Shown here: one piece after another, positions 8,672-15,933 of the stretch
How the letters are laid out: every line of letters begins with the position of its first letter
How positions within the stretch are numbered: the stretch's first letter is position 1
From: Burkholderiaceae bacterium
GTDB lineage: Bacteria; Pseudomonadota; Gammaproteobacteria; Burkholderiales; Burkholderiaceae_E
Reading direction: 5' to 3'
Length of the DNA: 64,000 nt
Assembly: GCA_024637155.1 (NCBI GenBank)
Contig: JAGXFR010000003.1
Coordinates: 1-64,000, forward strand
Program-made: the position numbers and the translations under genes
The notes under the pieces: generated by a model
The model's database searches: none
Told to the model about the DNA's origin: nothing
What the model saw: the letters and a program-made list of their open reading frames with translations, nothing else

Positions 8672-9724
8672 ATGGCCAAGGTTCTGATACAAGACTCAAT
8701 GTCCCCTGCGCAGCCCCTACTGTGTGTCGTCGTCCCCTGTTACAACGAGGATGCCGTGCTGCGCGAAACTGCACAGCGCCTAGGCGCGCTGCTGGATGAA
8801 CTCGCCGCCATGAACCGCATTGCCGAGAAAAGCCAGATCTTGTTCGTCGATGACGGAAGCACGGATGATACTTGGCAGATTATCCGAGAACTGGCTGCGA
8901 TGCCTGGATCACGCGCCGGCGGACTTCGCTTGTCGCGCAATCAGGGACACCAGACGGCTCTGTTGGCAGGCCTGTTGAGCGCGGAAGGGGACGTAGTAGT
9001 CAGCGTCGATGCCGATCTCCAGGATGACCTGAACGCCATTCCGCAGATGCTTTCCAACCACGCACTAGGTAGCGACATCGTCTATGGCGTACGTTCGCAA
9101 CGCGAGTCCGACACGGCGCTCAAGCGCATCACCGCAGAGGGCTTCTACCGCCTGCTTGATAAGATAGGCGTAGAAATCCTCTTCAATCACGCCGACTATC
9201 GCCTGATGAGCCGCCGGGCGGTAGAGGCGCTCCGTGAGTTCGATGAATCGAATCTCTTCTTGCGCGGAATCGTCCCCCAGCTCGGTTTTCCGAGTTCGGT
9301 CGTGCGCTACGCACGATCAGAGCGCTTCGCTGGAGAAAGCAAGTATCCGGTCAGCAAGATGTTGGCCCTGGCATGGCAGGGAATCACGTCATTCAGTGCT
9401 GCACCCCTTCGGCTAATTACCGCACTTGGAATGGCGGTGTCGATCATCAGTCTGGCCCTTGGTGGTTGGGCCCTGTGGATTAGATTGCTGACAGATGAAG
9501 CGGTCCCTGGATGGGCGTCGGTCGTCGTTCCATTGTTTCTCCTTTCCGGCGTGCAGTTGCTGTCCCTCGGCGTAATCGGTGAGTATCTCGCCAAGGTATA
9601 TGTCGAGAGCAAGAGACGGCCGAGGTTCTTCGTTCAGGATCGGATACACCCCGTGACCGAGTGCATAGTGACCAACCCACGCGCATTTGACAAGGAAGTC
9701 CGCCAAAGCGTTTCGGGCGACTAA
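8672..9724 (+). CDS. Polyprenyl-phosphate sugar transferase (GtrB/DPM1-like GT2)
   Basis: About 350 residues: a GT2 domain (LCVVVPCYNEDAVLRETAQR; VDADLQDD as metal site) followed by two C-terminal membrane helices, as in GtrB and ArnC. It should transfer a sugar from a nucleotide donor to undecaprenyl phosphate at the cytoplasmic face. The product would feed the divergently encoded GtrA flippase and GT39-like transferase, forming a three-part O-glycosylation or decoration unit. The start at ATG 8672 is tentative (no strong ribosome binding site); ATG 8699 is an alternative. The 265-base divergent spacer must hold both promoters, but I could not identify them. Confidence 0.87.
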   Translation: MAKVLIQDSMSPAQPLLCVVVPCYNEDAVLRETAQRLGALLDELAAMNRIAEKSQILFVDDGSTDDTWQIIRELAAMPGSRAGGLRLSRNQGHQTALLAGLLSAEGDVVVSVDADLQDDLNAIPQMLSNHALGSDIVYGVRSQRESDTALKRITAEGFYRLLDKIGVEILFNHADYRLMSRRAVEALREFDESNLFLRGIVPQLGFPSSVVRYARSERFAGESKYPVSKMLALAWQGITSFSAAPLRLITALGMAVSIISLALGGWALWIRLLTDEAVPGWASVVVPLFLLSGVQLLSLGVIGEYLAKVYVESKRRPRFFVQDRIHPVTECIVTNPRAFDKEVRQSVSGD

Positions 9725-9855
9725 CTTCGAACGATTCCGGCGCTTCGACACTCGAAACGGGCTCGAGAAGACGGAGATCCCGAACCGATCGCGCACACTT
9801 CCTTCTTGCGTCAATTGGGCCGGACAGGCGCAACGCGGAAGGGCATACTGGGCCG

Positions 9856-10812
9856 ATGCTGTTCTCGAACCGCCAATCCCGTAAATTCGACCCGCAACGG
9901 GCGCCATTTCCCAAGGCCAGCGCGCTGGCTCTCCTGGTTTCGCTCCTTATAGCCAGCACCACCGGCATCGCTGCAACGCTGTCGGTGGGATCAGGCCTCG
10001 AATTCGCAGCCCCCAGTGATGCCGCACGCCGTGCGCGAGACGGGGACGTCGTCGAGATCTCTGCAGGGGACTACCGTGGGGACGTTGCAGTGTGGAGCGC
10101 ATCGAACCTGACAATCCGCGCGGTCGGAGGGTTGGTGCGGCTTTTCGCAGACGGCAAGAGCGCGCAGGGAAAGGCAATCTGGGTGGTGCAAGGGACGAAC
10201 ACCGTAATCGAAGGCATCCAGTTCCACGGTGCCCGGGTGCCGGACCGCAACGGGGCTGGCATTCGTTTCGAAGGAGACGCGCTTACAGTACGACGCTGCG
10301 CCTTCTTCGGCAACGAAAACGGAATCCTCACATTCAACCGGGAGACGGCGACCCTCGTCATCGAGGCGTCCGAGTTCGGCCGCAACGGCTATGGAGACGG
10401 CTACTCGCACAACCTCTACGCCGGCCGGATCGCATCGCTCACTGTGCGCGACAGCTACTTCCACCGCGCACGAATCGGGCAACAGTTGAAGTCGCGTGCC
10501 AGAGTGACGCGGATCGAAAACACCCGAATCAGTGACCATGACGACGGTCGTTCCAGCTACGCGGTCGATCTTTCCGACGGCGGCGACGCCGCCATCATCG
10601 ACAGTGTCCTTGAGAAGGGGCCGCTTGCCGAGAACCGCACACTCGTTTCGTTCGGCGCGGAGTCCTTGCGTTGGCCGGTGAACCGCCTGCGCATCACGGG
10701 AAGCCGACTGATCAACCCTCACCTGCTCGGGCGCTTCCTCTTCGTGAGAGAAGGCACGGAATCCGTCACCCTCGAGAACAATGAATACATCGGCCCCGCC
10801 CTGCGGCCCTAA
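9856..10812 (+). CDS. Secreted right-handed parallel beta-helix protein
   Basis: A 318-residue protein with an N-terminal hydrophobic segment (about residues 21-40, ALALLVSLLIASTTGIAA) that fits a signal peptide. Beta-helix coils follow, with repeats such as NLTIRAVGGLVRLFAD, NTVIEGIQFHGARV, SLTVRDSYFHRARI and RIENTRISDHDD. This pectin-lyase-like fold is common in polysaccharide lyases, hydrolases and epimerases such as AlgG-type proteins. Next to an exopolysaccharide cluster it may trim or modify the polymer in the periplasm, but no catalytic residues can be assigned. Its stop overlaps the 3' end of the convergent oxidoreductase gene by 4 bases. Confidence 0.75.
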   Translation: MLFSNRQSRKFDPQRAPFPKASALALLVSLLIASTTGIAATLSVGSGLEFAAPSDAARRARDGDVVEISAGDYRGDVAVWSASNLTIRAVGGLVRLFADGKSAQGKAIWVVQGTNTVIEGIQFHGARVPDRNGAGIRFEGDALTVRRCAFFGNENGILTFNRETATLVIEASEFGRNGYGDGYSHNLYAGRIASLTVRDSYFHRARIGQQLKSRARVTRIENTRISDHDDGRSSYAVDLSDGGDAAIIDSVLEKGPLAENRTLVSFGAESLRWPVNRLRITGSRLINPHLLGRFLFVREGTESVTLENNEYIGPALRP

Positions 10813-11786
10813 CCCGGCACCACCACCACCTTCCCCTTCACCTCCCGATTCGCAATCCGCGCGATCGCATCCGCCGCGCCGTCCAACCCGACCCGCTCGC
10901 TGATCACCGGCCGAATCTTCCCTTCCGCGAACCAGCCGGCAAGCTGGCGCAGATTGGCGAGATGCTCCGCCGGGTGACGCCGCGTCGAGTCGCCCCAGTA
11001 GACGCCGATAATCGAGCGTTCCTTCAGGAGCGCGAGGTTGAGCGGAAGTTTGGGGATATCCCCTGCCGCGAAGCCGATCACGAGGAAGCGCCCGCGCCAC
11101 GCGGTCACGCGCAACGCCGGTTCGCTGTAGGCCCCGCCGACCGGGTCGTAGACGACTTCGACGCCTTTCTTGTCGGTCAGTTCATCGACGCGCTTCTTCA
11201 GATCCTCCTGCGAGTAGTCGATGGTTTCGTCCGCACCGACCTCGCGCGCAAGCGCGAGCTTCTCTGGGCTCGAAGCGGCGGCGATCACGCGTGCGCCCAT
11301 CGCCTTGGCGATCTCGATCGCAGCGAGCCCGACGCCACCGGCGGCACCGAGCACCAGCACGGTCTCGCCGGGCTGGAGATCCGCGCGGTCCTTCAGCGCA
11401 TGCAGCGACGTGCAATACGTGAGCACCAGTGCGGCGCCCTGCTCGAAATCCATCCCGGGCAGCAGCGGCATCAGGCGCGTCGCATCGACGACGCATTCCT
11501 CGGCAAACGCGCCATGACCGCTCGCCGCGATCACCCGATCACCGACTGCGAAGCCGCTCACGCCCTCGCCGAGCGCGGAGATTTCGCCCGCGAGTTCCGC
11601 CCCGGGAGAGAAGGGCACGGGCGGCTTGACCTGGTAGAGCCCCTGCACGATCAGCGCGTCGGGGAAGTTGAGCGCCGCGGCGCGCACGCGCACGCGCACC
11701 TGCCCGGGACCGGGCGCGGGAACCGGAACCTCCTCGACGCGCAGGTTCTCGATCGGGCCGTAGGCGTGGCAGACCAGTGCTTTCAT
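10809..11786 (-). CDS. NADPH:quinone oxidoreductase-type MDR enzyme, copy 1
   Basis: A 325-residue zinc-independent medium-chain dehydrogenase/reductase. VLVLGAAGGVGLAAIEIAKA is the Rossmann NADPH site, and no structural zinc cysteine cluster is seen. Family members reduce quinones or enoyl compounds with NADPH in the cytoplasm. The start MKALVCHAYGP at 11786 is the same as in copy 2 at 15934-16911, from which I count about 13 amino-acid differences by eye. A fragment of a third copy lies at 14411-14528. Copy 1 is the only one that still has an ordinary neighbour (the acyltransferase gene, divergent) at its 5' end. Confidence 0.88.
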   Translation of the reverse strand: MKALVCHAYGPIENLRVEEVPVPAPGPGQVRVRVRAAALNFPDALIVQGLYQVKPPVPFSPGAELAGEISALGEGVSGFAVGDRVIAASGHGAFAEECVVDATRLMPLLPGMDFEQGAALVLTYCTSLHALKDRADLQPGETVLVLGAAGGVGLAAIEIAKAMGARVIAAASSPEKLALAREVGADETIDYSQEDLKKRVDELTDKKGVEVVYDPVGGAYSEPALRVTAWRGRFLVIGFAAGDIPKLPLNLALLKERSIIGVYWGDSTRRHPAEHLANLRQLAGWFAEGKIRPVISERVGLDGAADAIARIANREVKGKVVVVPG

Positions 11787-11878
11787 CGTTTCTCTCCGGA
11801 AAATGGCGATGTGCGGGGCACTTGACACACCGCGCAGTCGTCCATCTTAATGGAGTGTTGCCCGTCGCGAAGCTGTCG

Positions 11879-12997
11879 ATGCACAAGTCCCTCTCCCTCT
11901 ATCTCGACCTGATCCGCTTCCTCGCCGCAATGGCGGTCTTCAACGTCCACGCGAACTTCGGGCGGTTCACCGGCGGCATTCCGGGTCTCTGGCACCTCGG
12001 CGGACTCGGCAACGACGCGGTGATGGTGTTCTTCGTGCTGTCCGGCTTCGTGATCGCCTACGTTTGCGATCAGAAGGAGAGCACCCCGCGAGCGTATTTC
12101 ATCAGCCGCTTCGCCAGGCTGTATTCGGTCGTCGCTCCGGCGCTGATCCTCACCTTCGTGCTCGATTCCATCGGTTCCCGGGTGACGCCCGAAATCTACC
12201 GCGGCGACTGGCTGCAGACCGACAACCCGGTCTGGCGCTTCGTTGCGAACTTCTTCTTCGTCAACGAGCTGTGGTTCTCGTCGGTCAAGCCCTTCGGCAA
12301 CACGCCGTTCTGGTCGCTGGGTTACGAGTTCTGGTACTACGTGCTCTTCGCTGCGGCGTACTACGTGCAGACGCCGCGCAAGTGGCTCTATGTCGCCGGA
12401 ATTTCTCTGCTGGTCGGCCCCAAAATCCTGATCCTGTTGCCGGTCTGGCTGCTGGGGGTCTGGGCGTACGACACGGTGAAGAGAGGAACCATCTCACCGG
12501 GCCTCGGGCCGTGGCTGTTCTTCGGCTCGATCGCGGGCTATCTCCTGTTTCGCCAGCTGGGAACCCCGCAGCTCCTGCTCGATGCAACGGCAGAGCTGCT
12601 CGGGAAAGACCTCGTGCACGGGAAGCTCGGTTTCTCGAAGGAGTTCCTCAGCAGTTACGTCGTCGGCGTGCTCGTCGCCCTGCATTTTCTCGGCGCCGCC
12701 GCGCTCGCACCCCGGTTCGCGGCCCTGCTGGAGCGAACCGAGGCGCCCATCCGCTACCTCGCCGGGTACACCTTCGCGATCTACCTGTTCCACGTCCCGA
12801 TGCTGTCGTTCTTCGCGGCGATGTCGGCGCCCGTTGCGGATCCTTCGCTGCGGGGACTCATCACGGTCGTCGCGACCATCGTGGGCGTTTGGGCGCTGGG
12901 CACGATCACCGAGCGCAGGAAAGGGGATCTGCGGCGCGGGTTGCTGCGGATATATGATGCGATCGCAACACCACCGCCGACATTCAGGAATCGCTGA
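11879..12997 (+). CDS. Acyltransferase family 3 (OafA/YrhL-like) membrane protein
   Basis: About 372 residues with around ten membrane segments. LYLDLIRFLAAMAVFNVHANFG carries the conserved Arg and His of acyltransferase-3 proteins, followed by DAVMVFFVLSGFVIAY and FISRFARLY, both typical. These enzymes acetylate or succinylate sugars of O-antigens and exopolysaccharides from the cytoplasmic side. With the glycosyltransferase genes nearby, modification of the exopolysaccharide is the likely role. Start ATG 11879 (MHKSLSLYL) is preferred over the longer frame from 11777, which runs into the divergent oxidoreductase gene. Confidence 0.85.
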   Translation: MHKSLSLYLDLIRFLAAMAVFNVHANFGRFTGGIPGLWHLGGLGNDAVMVFFVLSGFVIAYVCDQKESTPRAYFISRFARLYSVVAPALILTFVLDSIGSRVTPEIYRGDWLQTDNPVWRFVANFFFVNELWFSSVKPFGNTPFWSLGYEFWYYVLFAAAYYVQTPRKWLYVAGISLLVGPKILILLPVWLLGVWAYDTVKRGTISPGLGPWLFFGSIAGYLLFRQLGTPQLLLDATAELLGKDLVHGKLGFSKEFLSSYVVGVLVALHFLGAAALAPRFAALLERTEAPIRYLAGYTFAIYLFHVPMLSFFAAMSAPVADPSLRGLITVVATIVGVWALGTITERRKGDLRRGLLRIYDAIATPPPTFRNR

Positions 12998-13074
12998 CCG
13001 GTATTGCGGCGCGAACCGTCGCGCACGGCGTCTTCACGGCGATCTCTGCAGTTCGTCCACATCGCACGCGCGGC

Positions 13075-13338
13075 TCACTCGTAGTGCGTCCACATGCGAA
13101 GTACGCGTAGGATCCTTTCTTTGGGAAAGACCTCGTACACGAGTCGATTGTGAATATTGATTCGCCTGGAGTAGGCGCCCGCAAGATCACCGACGAGTTT
13201 CTCGAATGACGGTGGGTTCTGCATGGGGTTGTTCTTCAGGACGTCAAGGAGTTCTTCGGCCTTTGGCTTCAGGCCTGCTGCCTTCAGCTTCTTCGCATCC
13301 TTTAGCGCCTGCGTCGAGTAGACGAGTTCCCAACTCAC
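13075..13338 (-). CDS. yoeB: YoeB/Txe-family toxin
   Basis: An 87-residue RelE-superfamily endoribonuclease. The terminus RLVYEVFPKERILRVLRMWTHYE has the conserved Glu, Arg and C-terminal His-Tyr of YoeB, used in ribosome-dependent mRNA cleavage. Its start overlaps the YefM-type antitoxin stop by 4 bases, giving the antitoxin-then-toxin order normal for yefM-yoeB. Full length for the family, so probably functional. Confidence 0.9.
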   Translation of the reverse strand: MSWELVYSTQALKDAKKLKAAGLKPKAEELLDVLKNNPMQNPPSFEKLVGDLAGAYSRRINIHNRLVYEVFPKERILRVLRMWTHYE

Positions 13339-13577
13339 CAGTTCAGTTCCTTGGCGCTCTTGGAAAGGGGCTCGGCCATGCCATCGCGGATCGACTTCCT
13401 CATCCCCGGGATAGACAGAAGGAACATCGTCTCTTGAATCGCCTGCCAGTCCTCTTCTGAGACCAGCACGGCCGAACTGCGTTTTCCTGCAATGACGATG
13501 GGTTGGTGTGACTCAGCAGCCTGGTCGATGAGGCGATACAGGTTTGCTCTGGCTTCGCTTGCGGTGAGTACGGCCAC
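13335..13577 (-). CDS. yefM: YefM/Phd-family antitoxin
   Basis: An 80-residue antitoxin with the N-terminal Phd/YefM DNA-binding fold (VLTASEARANLYRLIDQA, then SAVLVSEEDWQAIQET) and a C-terminal toxin-wrapping tail. GTG 13577 is taken as start because AAGGAG lies just upstream and the longer frame to 13631 would read through the promoter described at 13603-13631. It should repress its own operon together with YoeB. Confidence 0.9.
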   Translation of the reverse strand: MAVLTASEARANLYRLIDQAAESHQPIVIAGKRSSAVLVSEEDWQAIQETMFLLSIPGMRKSIRDGMAEPLSKSAKELNW

Positions 13578-13602
13578 GGTGCCTCTCCTTCGGAAGAAAC
13601 GA

Positions 13603-13631
13603 ATGGTACGTAAACACGTACGCTGCGTCAA
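13603..13631 (-). promoter_or_regulatory. Promoter and operator of yefM-yoeB
   Basis: Read on the minus strand, TTGACG (13631-13626) and TACCAT (13608-13603) are spaced by 17 bases. Between them lies a perfect inverted repeat, GTACGT-N4-ACGTAC (13606-13621), well placed for autorepression by the YefM-YoeB complex. Confidence 0.65.
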
Positions 13632-13691
13632 GGGGACTCAACCGCGCCAGTTCGACAACTGGCACGCACATTCCATGGCCCGAACATTCCC

Positions 13692-13725
13692 TTGACGGAA
13701 TATTCCCTCGGAGCTATACTGCCCC
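13692..13725 (+). promoter_or_regulatory. Promoter and operator of higBA-1, probably leaderless
   Basis: TTGACG (13692-13697) and TATACT (13715-13720) are spaced by exactly 17 bases, close to the sigma-70 consensus. The palindrome GGAATATTCC (13697-13706) sits in the spacer, a likely HigA operator. Only 5 bases separate the -10 box from the ATG at 13726, so transcription should start at or next to the start codon and the mRNA should lack a leader. Confidence 0.7.
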
Positions 13726-14091
13726 ATGAACTGGCTGGTTGAGTACACCGATGAATTCGGCCTTTGGTGGGATGGCTTGTCCGCAGAGGAGCAGGAGTCG
13801 TTGGATGTGTCGGTGCGCTTGCTGGAGGAACTCGGCCCCAATTTGGGTTTCCCTCACACCAGCGGGATCAACGACTCGAAGCACAGTCACATGCGCGAAT
13901 TGCGCACGCAGCACAATGGCCGGCCATTTCGAACCTTGTACGCGTTCGACCCTCGGCGGTTGGCCATCTTGCTGGTCGGCGGGGACAAGACCGGGGACGA
14001 CCGATGGTACGACGTACAGGTCCCCATCGCCGACCGACTCTACGACGAACATCTGGAACAACTTCGAAAGGAAGGGCTGATCAATGGCTAA
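13726..14091 (+). CDS. higB: HigB-type toxin, phage Gp49-like (RelE superfamily)
   Basis: A 121-residue protein of the Gp49-like/HigB family. MNWLVEYTDEFGLWWDGLS, HMRELRTQHNGRPFRTLYAF and ILLVGGDKTGDDRWY are characteristic. These toxins cleave mRNA on the ribosome. It is encoded first, with its antitoxin overlapping by 8 bases, the usual toxin-first HigBA order. Length and conserved Arg/Lys residues look intact. Start ATG 13726 agrees with the family N-terminus and with the promoter position. Confidence 0.88.
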   Translation: MNWLVEYTDEFGLWWDGLSAEEQESLDVSVRLLEELGPNLGFPHTSGINDSKHSHMRELRTQHNGRPFRTLYAFDPRRLAILLVGGDKTGDDRWYDVQVPIADRLYDEHLEQLRKEGLING

Positions 14092-14410
14092 TAAGTTCAC
14101 ACAACTCCGCTCGCGCATGTCGCCAGAGTCTCAGGCGCGAGCCGAGGCCAAGGCACAGGCAATGCTCGTCGAGATGCCTCTCAACGAGCTACGGCAGGCG
14201 CGCGGACTGTCACAAAAGATGCTGGCTGATGTGCTGCATGTCCAACAGCCCTCCATCGCCAAGATGGAGAAACGCACCGACATGTATCTTTCGACCCTGC
14301 GCAGCCACATTGAAGCGATGGGGGGGCAGTTGGAGGTGGTCGCGCGCTTTCCGGATGGTGCGGTCAGGATCAGTAACTTCTCCGATCTTGGCTCCATCAC
14401 CACCGTCTGA
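14084..14410 (+). CDS. higA: HigA-type XRE antitoxin
   Basis: A 108-residue helix-turn-helix protein. ELRQARGLSQKMLADVLHVQQ followed by SIAKMEKRTDMYLSTLRSHI is the XRE DNA-binding domain, and the C-terminal strand QLEVVARFPDGAVRIS is typical of antitoxins paired with Gp49-like toxins. It should neutralise the toxin encoded just upstream and repress 13692-13725. Its stop at 14408-14410 abuts the oxidoreductase fragment directly, so the module was joined to that fragment without spacer. Confidence 0.88.
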   Translation: MANKFTQLRSRMSPESQARAEAKAQAMLVEMPLNELRQARGLSQKMLADVLHVQQPSIAKMEKRTDMYLSTLRSHIEAMGGQLEVVARFPDGAVRISNFSDLGSITTV

Positions 14411-14528
14411 TCCGGTACGACCACCACCTTCCCCTTCACTTCCCGATTCGCCAGCCGCGCGATCGCGTCGGCGGCACCGTCGAGCCCGACCCGCTCACTG
14501 ATCACTGGACGGATCTTCCCTTCCGCGG
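14411..14528 (-). pseudogene. 3' fragment of a third quinone oxidoreductase gene
   Basis: About 118 bases match the last 39 codons of the oxidoreductase genes at 10809 and 15934 (ISERVGLDGAADAIARLANR and KGKVVVVP). The match stops abruptly at 14528, where a truncated higB begins. The native stop is lost: after VVVVP the frame runs into higA. It differs from both full copies, so it is a separate, older relic. Confidence 0.85.
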
Positions 14529-14549
14529 GGCAAGGCTGCTTTTGTGTAG

Positions 14550-14711
14550 ATTCTGCTTGACGGATCTCGTATCACGGAACATAACCAAACCGAGGCGCTC
14601 AAGGGAGGCCGCAAGGGCCAGCACAGTATGCGCATCAATGACCAGTGGCGAGTGTGCTTCGTGTGGCACGAAGACGGAGCGCACCAGGTCGAAATCGTGG
14701 ACTACCACTAG
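14550..14711 (+). pseudogene. higB: Truncated HigB toxin (C-terminal half)
   Basis: In frame up to TAG 14711 the sequence reads as the last part of a HigB/RelE-type toxin (EALKGGRKGQHSMRINDQWR, then FVWHEDGAHQVEIVDYH). An in-frame stop lies at 14547-14549 and no start or N-terminal half is present; the missing part is replaced by the oxidoreductase fragment. An antitoxin gene of the matching type follows after 9 bases, so this is the stump of a HigBA pair. Confidence 0.85.
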
Positions 14712-14720
14712 GAGATCAAC

Positions 14721-15026
14721 ATGACCGAACTGCTTGACGAAATTCATCCGGGCGAGATTCTGCTGGAGGATTTCATGAAACCGATGGGGATCACTGCGCG
14801 CAGGCTCGCGGCTGACATGGACGTGCCGCCGAGCCGCATCAGCGAATTGGTGCATGGTCATCGGCCGATCACGGCCGATACCGCGCTGCGCCTGGGGCTG
14901 TTCTTCGCGATGGAGTCGCGTTTCTGGATGAACCTGCAAGCCGAGTACGACATCCGGATGGCAACGCGGAATCACTTGGACAGAATCGCCCCGCGCATCC
15001 GGGTGTTCGACCGCACTGCCGCGTGA
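14721..15026 (+). CDS. higA: HigA/VapI-family antitoxin, now without a whole toxin
   Basis: A 101-residue XRE protein of the HigA family: HPGEILLEDFMKPMGITARR, the helix-turn-helix DVPPSRISELVHGHRPI and RLGLFFAMESRFWMNLQAEYD are diagnostic. A good ribosome binding site (AGGAGATCAAC) precedes ATG 14721. Its cognate toxin upstream is truncated, so this is an orphan antitoxin that may still bind DNA or neutralise related toxins. A deleted copy of the same gene lies at 15763-15915. Confidence 0.88.
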   Translation: MTELLDEIHPGEILLEDFMKPMGITARRLAADMDVPPSRISELVHGHRPITADTALRLGLFFAMESRFWMNLQAEYDIRMATRNHLDRIAPRIRVFDRTAA

Positions 15027-15214
15027 TTGCACTATTACCAACAAGTCTCAAGGCAGCTGGCTGTCGGGTCGCTGAAGGTGCCGGATCCTCCGTCACGTTC
15101 GAGCTCAACGGACGGAAGATGACACTGCATCGGCCTCACCCGCGTAAAGAGGCGTTGCGCTATCGCGTCTTGGCCGTTCGGGAGTTCATCGACAGAATGG
15201 GGATCAAGCCATGA
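15023..15214 (+). CDS. hicA: HicA-like toxin, N-terminally shortened
   Basis: A 63-residue protein whose core (AAGCRVAEGAGSSVTFELNG, HRPHP, REFIDRMGIKP) matches the HicA subfamily of roughly 85 residues. About 20 N-terminal residues seem missing: the frame begins with a GTG that overlaps the stop of the unrelated higA, and the sequence shared with the second higA copy ends within a few bases of it. HicA toxins are small dsRBD-like RNases; this one may be inactive. The HicB-type partner follows with a 4-base overlap. Confidence 0.7.
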   Translation: MIALLPTSLKAAGCRVAEGAGSSVTFELNGRKMTLHRPHPRKEALRYRVLAVREFIDRMGIKP

Positions 15215-15579
15215 CCAATTCCATGACCTACAAGGGCTACACGGCGAGCATGGTCTTCGACGCGGAAGACAAGATCATTGTTGGGCGTGTCCTCGACATC
15301 GACGACATCATCTCCTTCCACGGCGAGTCCGTATCAGAGTTTGAAGCCAACTTCCGCGCGGCCATTGATGACTATCTGGCCGCCGCCAAGCAACTCGGCT
15401 CAGCTCCAGAAAAACCCGCCAGTGGCAAAGTGATGCTGCGCATTGCACCGGAGATTCATGCTGCGGCCATCAAGGCAGCGGCATGGAGTGGCAAGAGTCT
15501 CAATAAGTGGGCAGAGGGTGCGCTTGACAAGGCAGCTCGAAAAGCTCGCACGCGGCCTGCTGCGCGCAGCGAAGCGTAA
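15211..15579 (+). CDS. hicB: HicB-family antitoxin
   Basis: A 122-residue protein: an N-terminal HicB RNase-H-like fold (MTYKGYTASMVFDAEDKIIV, then GRVLDIDDIISFHGESVSE) and a C-terminal ribbon-helix-helix segment (KVMLRIAPEIHAAAIKAAAW) for DNA binding. It normally neutralises HicA and represses the operon. ATG 15211 overlaps the hicA stop; ATG 15223 is an alternative. Length and domain layout look intact. Confidence 0.88.
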   Translation: MTNSMTYKGYTASMVFDAEDKIIVGRVLDIDDIISFHGESVSEFEANFRAAIDDYLAAAKQLGSAPEKPASGKVMLRIAPEIHAAAIKAAAWSGKSLNKWAEGALDKAARKARTRPAARSEA

Positions 15580-15650
15580 CCAGGCTGGAGGCTGAGCAAC
15601 TTCGCCAACTCAGCGGGTTCGTCCAGGGATATCGGCGCACAAGTACTGCT

Positions 15651-15698
15651 TCATGGGGTTGCGCGACCCATCTCCCGCTCCTGCAGCACCCGCCACTG
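15651..15698 (-). pseudogene. Displaced 3' end of an acyl-CoA ligase gene
   Basis: On the minus strand these 48 bases read QWRVLQEREMGRATP then stop. The first 26 bases are identical to codons near the end of the ligase gene at 21763-23454, which instead continues QWRVLQEREFQKTLP into the brnTA promoter. This looks like the native tail of that gene, or of a close paralogue, left behind inside the TA island. Confidence 0.75.
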
Positions 15699-15762
15699 GG
15701 GTGGGCACTCCATCTCGTGGACGAGCATCCAAACCGCCCGATACGTCGAGGAACTGAAACAC

Positions 15763-15915
15763 GTGACTGAACTGCTTGACGAAATTCATCCGGGCGAGAT
15801 TCTGCTGGAGGATTTCATGAAACCGATGGGGATCACCGCGCGCAGGCTGGCGACGCGCAATCACTTGGACAGGATCGCTCCTCGCATCCGGGTGTTCGAC
15901 CGCACTGCCGCGTGA
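15763..15915 (+). pseudogene. higA: HigA with a large in-frame internal deletion
   Basis: A 50-codon frame starting GTG. It contains the first 30 and last 20 residues of the antitoxin at 14721 (MTELLDEIHPGEILLEDF and TRNHLDRIAPRIRVFDRT) joined at RRLA|TRNH. The helix-turn-helix is gone, so it cannot bind DNA normally. The flanks also differ: the ligase tail lies upstream and oxidoreductase copy 2 ends 18 bases downstream. Confidence 0.85.
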
Positions 15916-15933
15916 TTGCGCGGCTTTGTTTCG

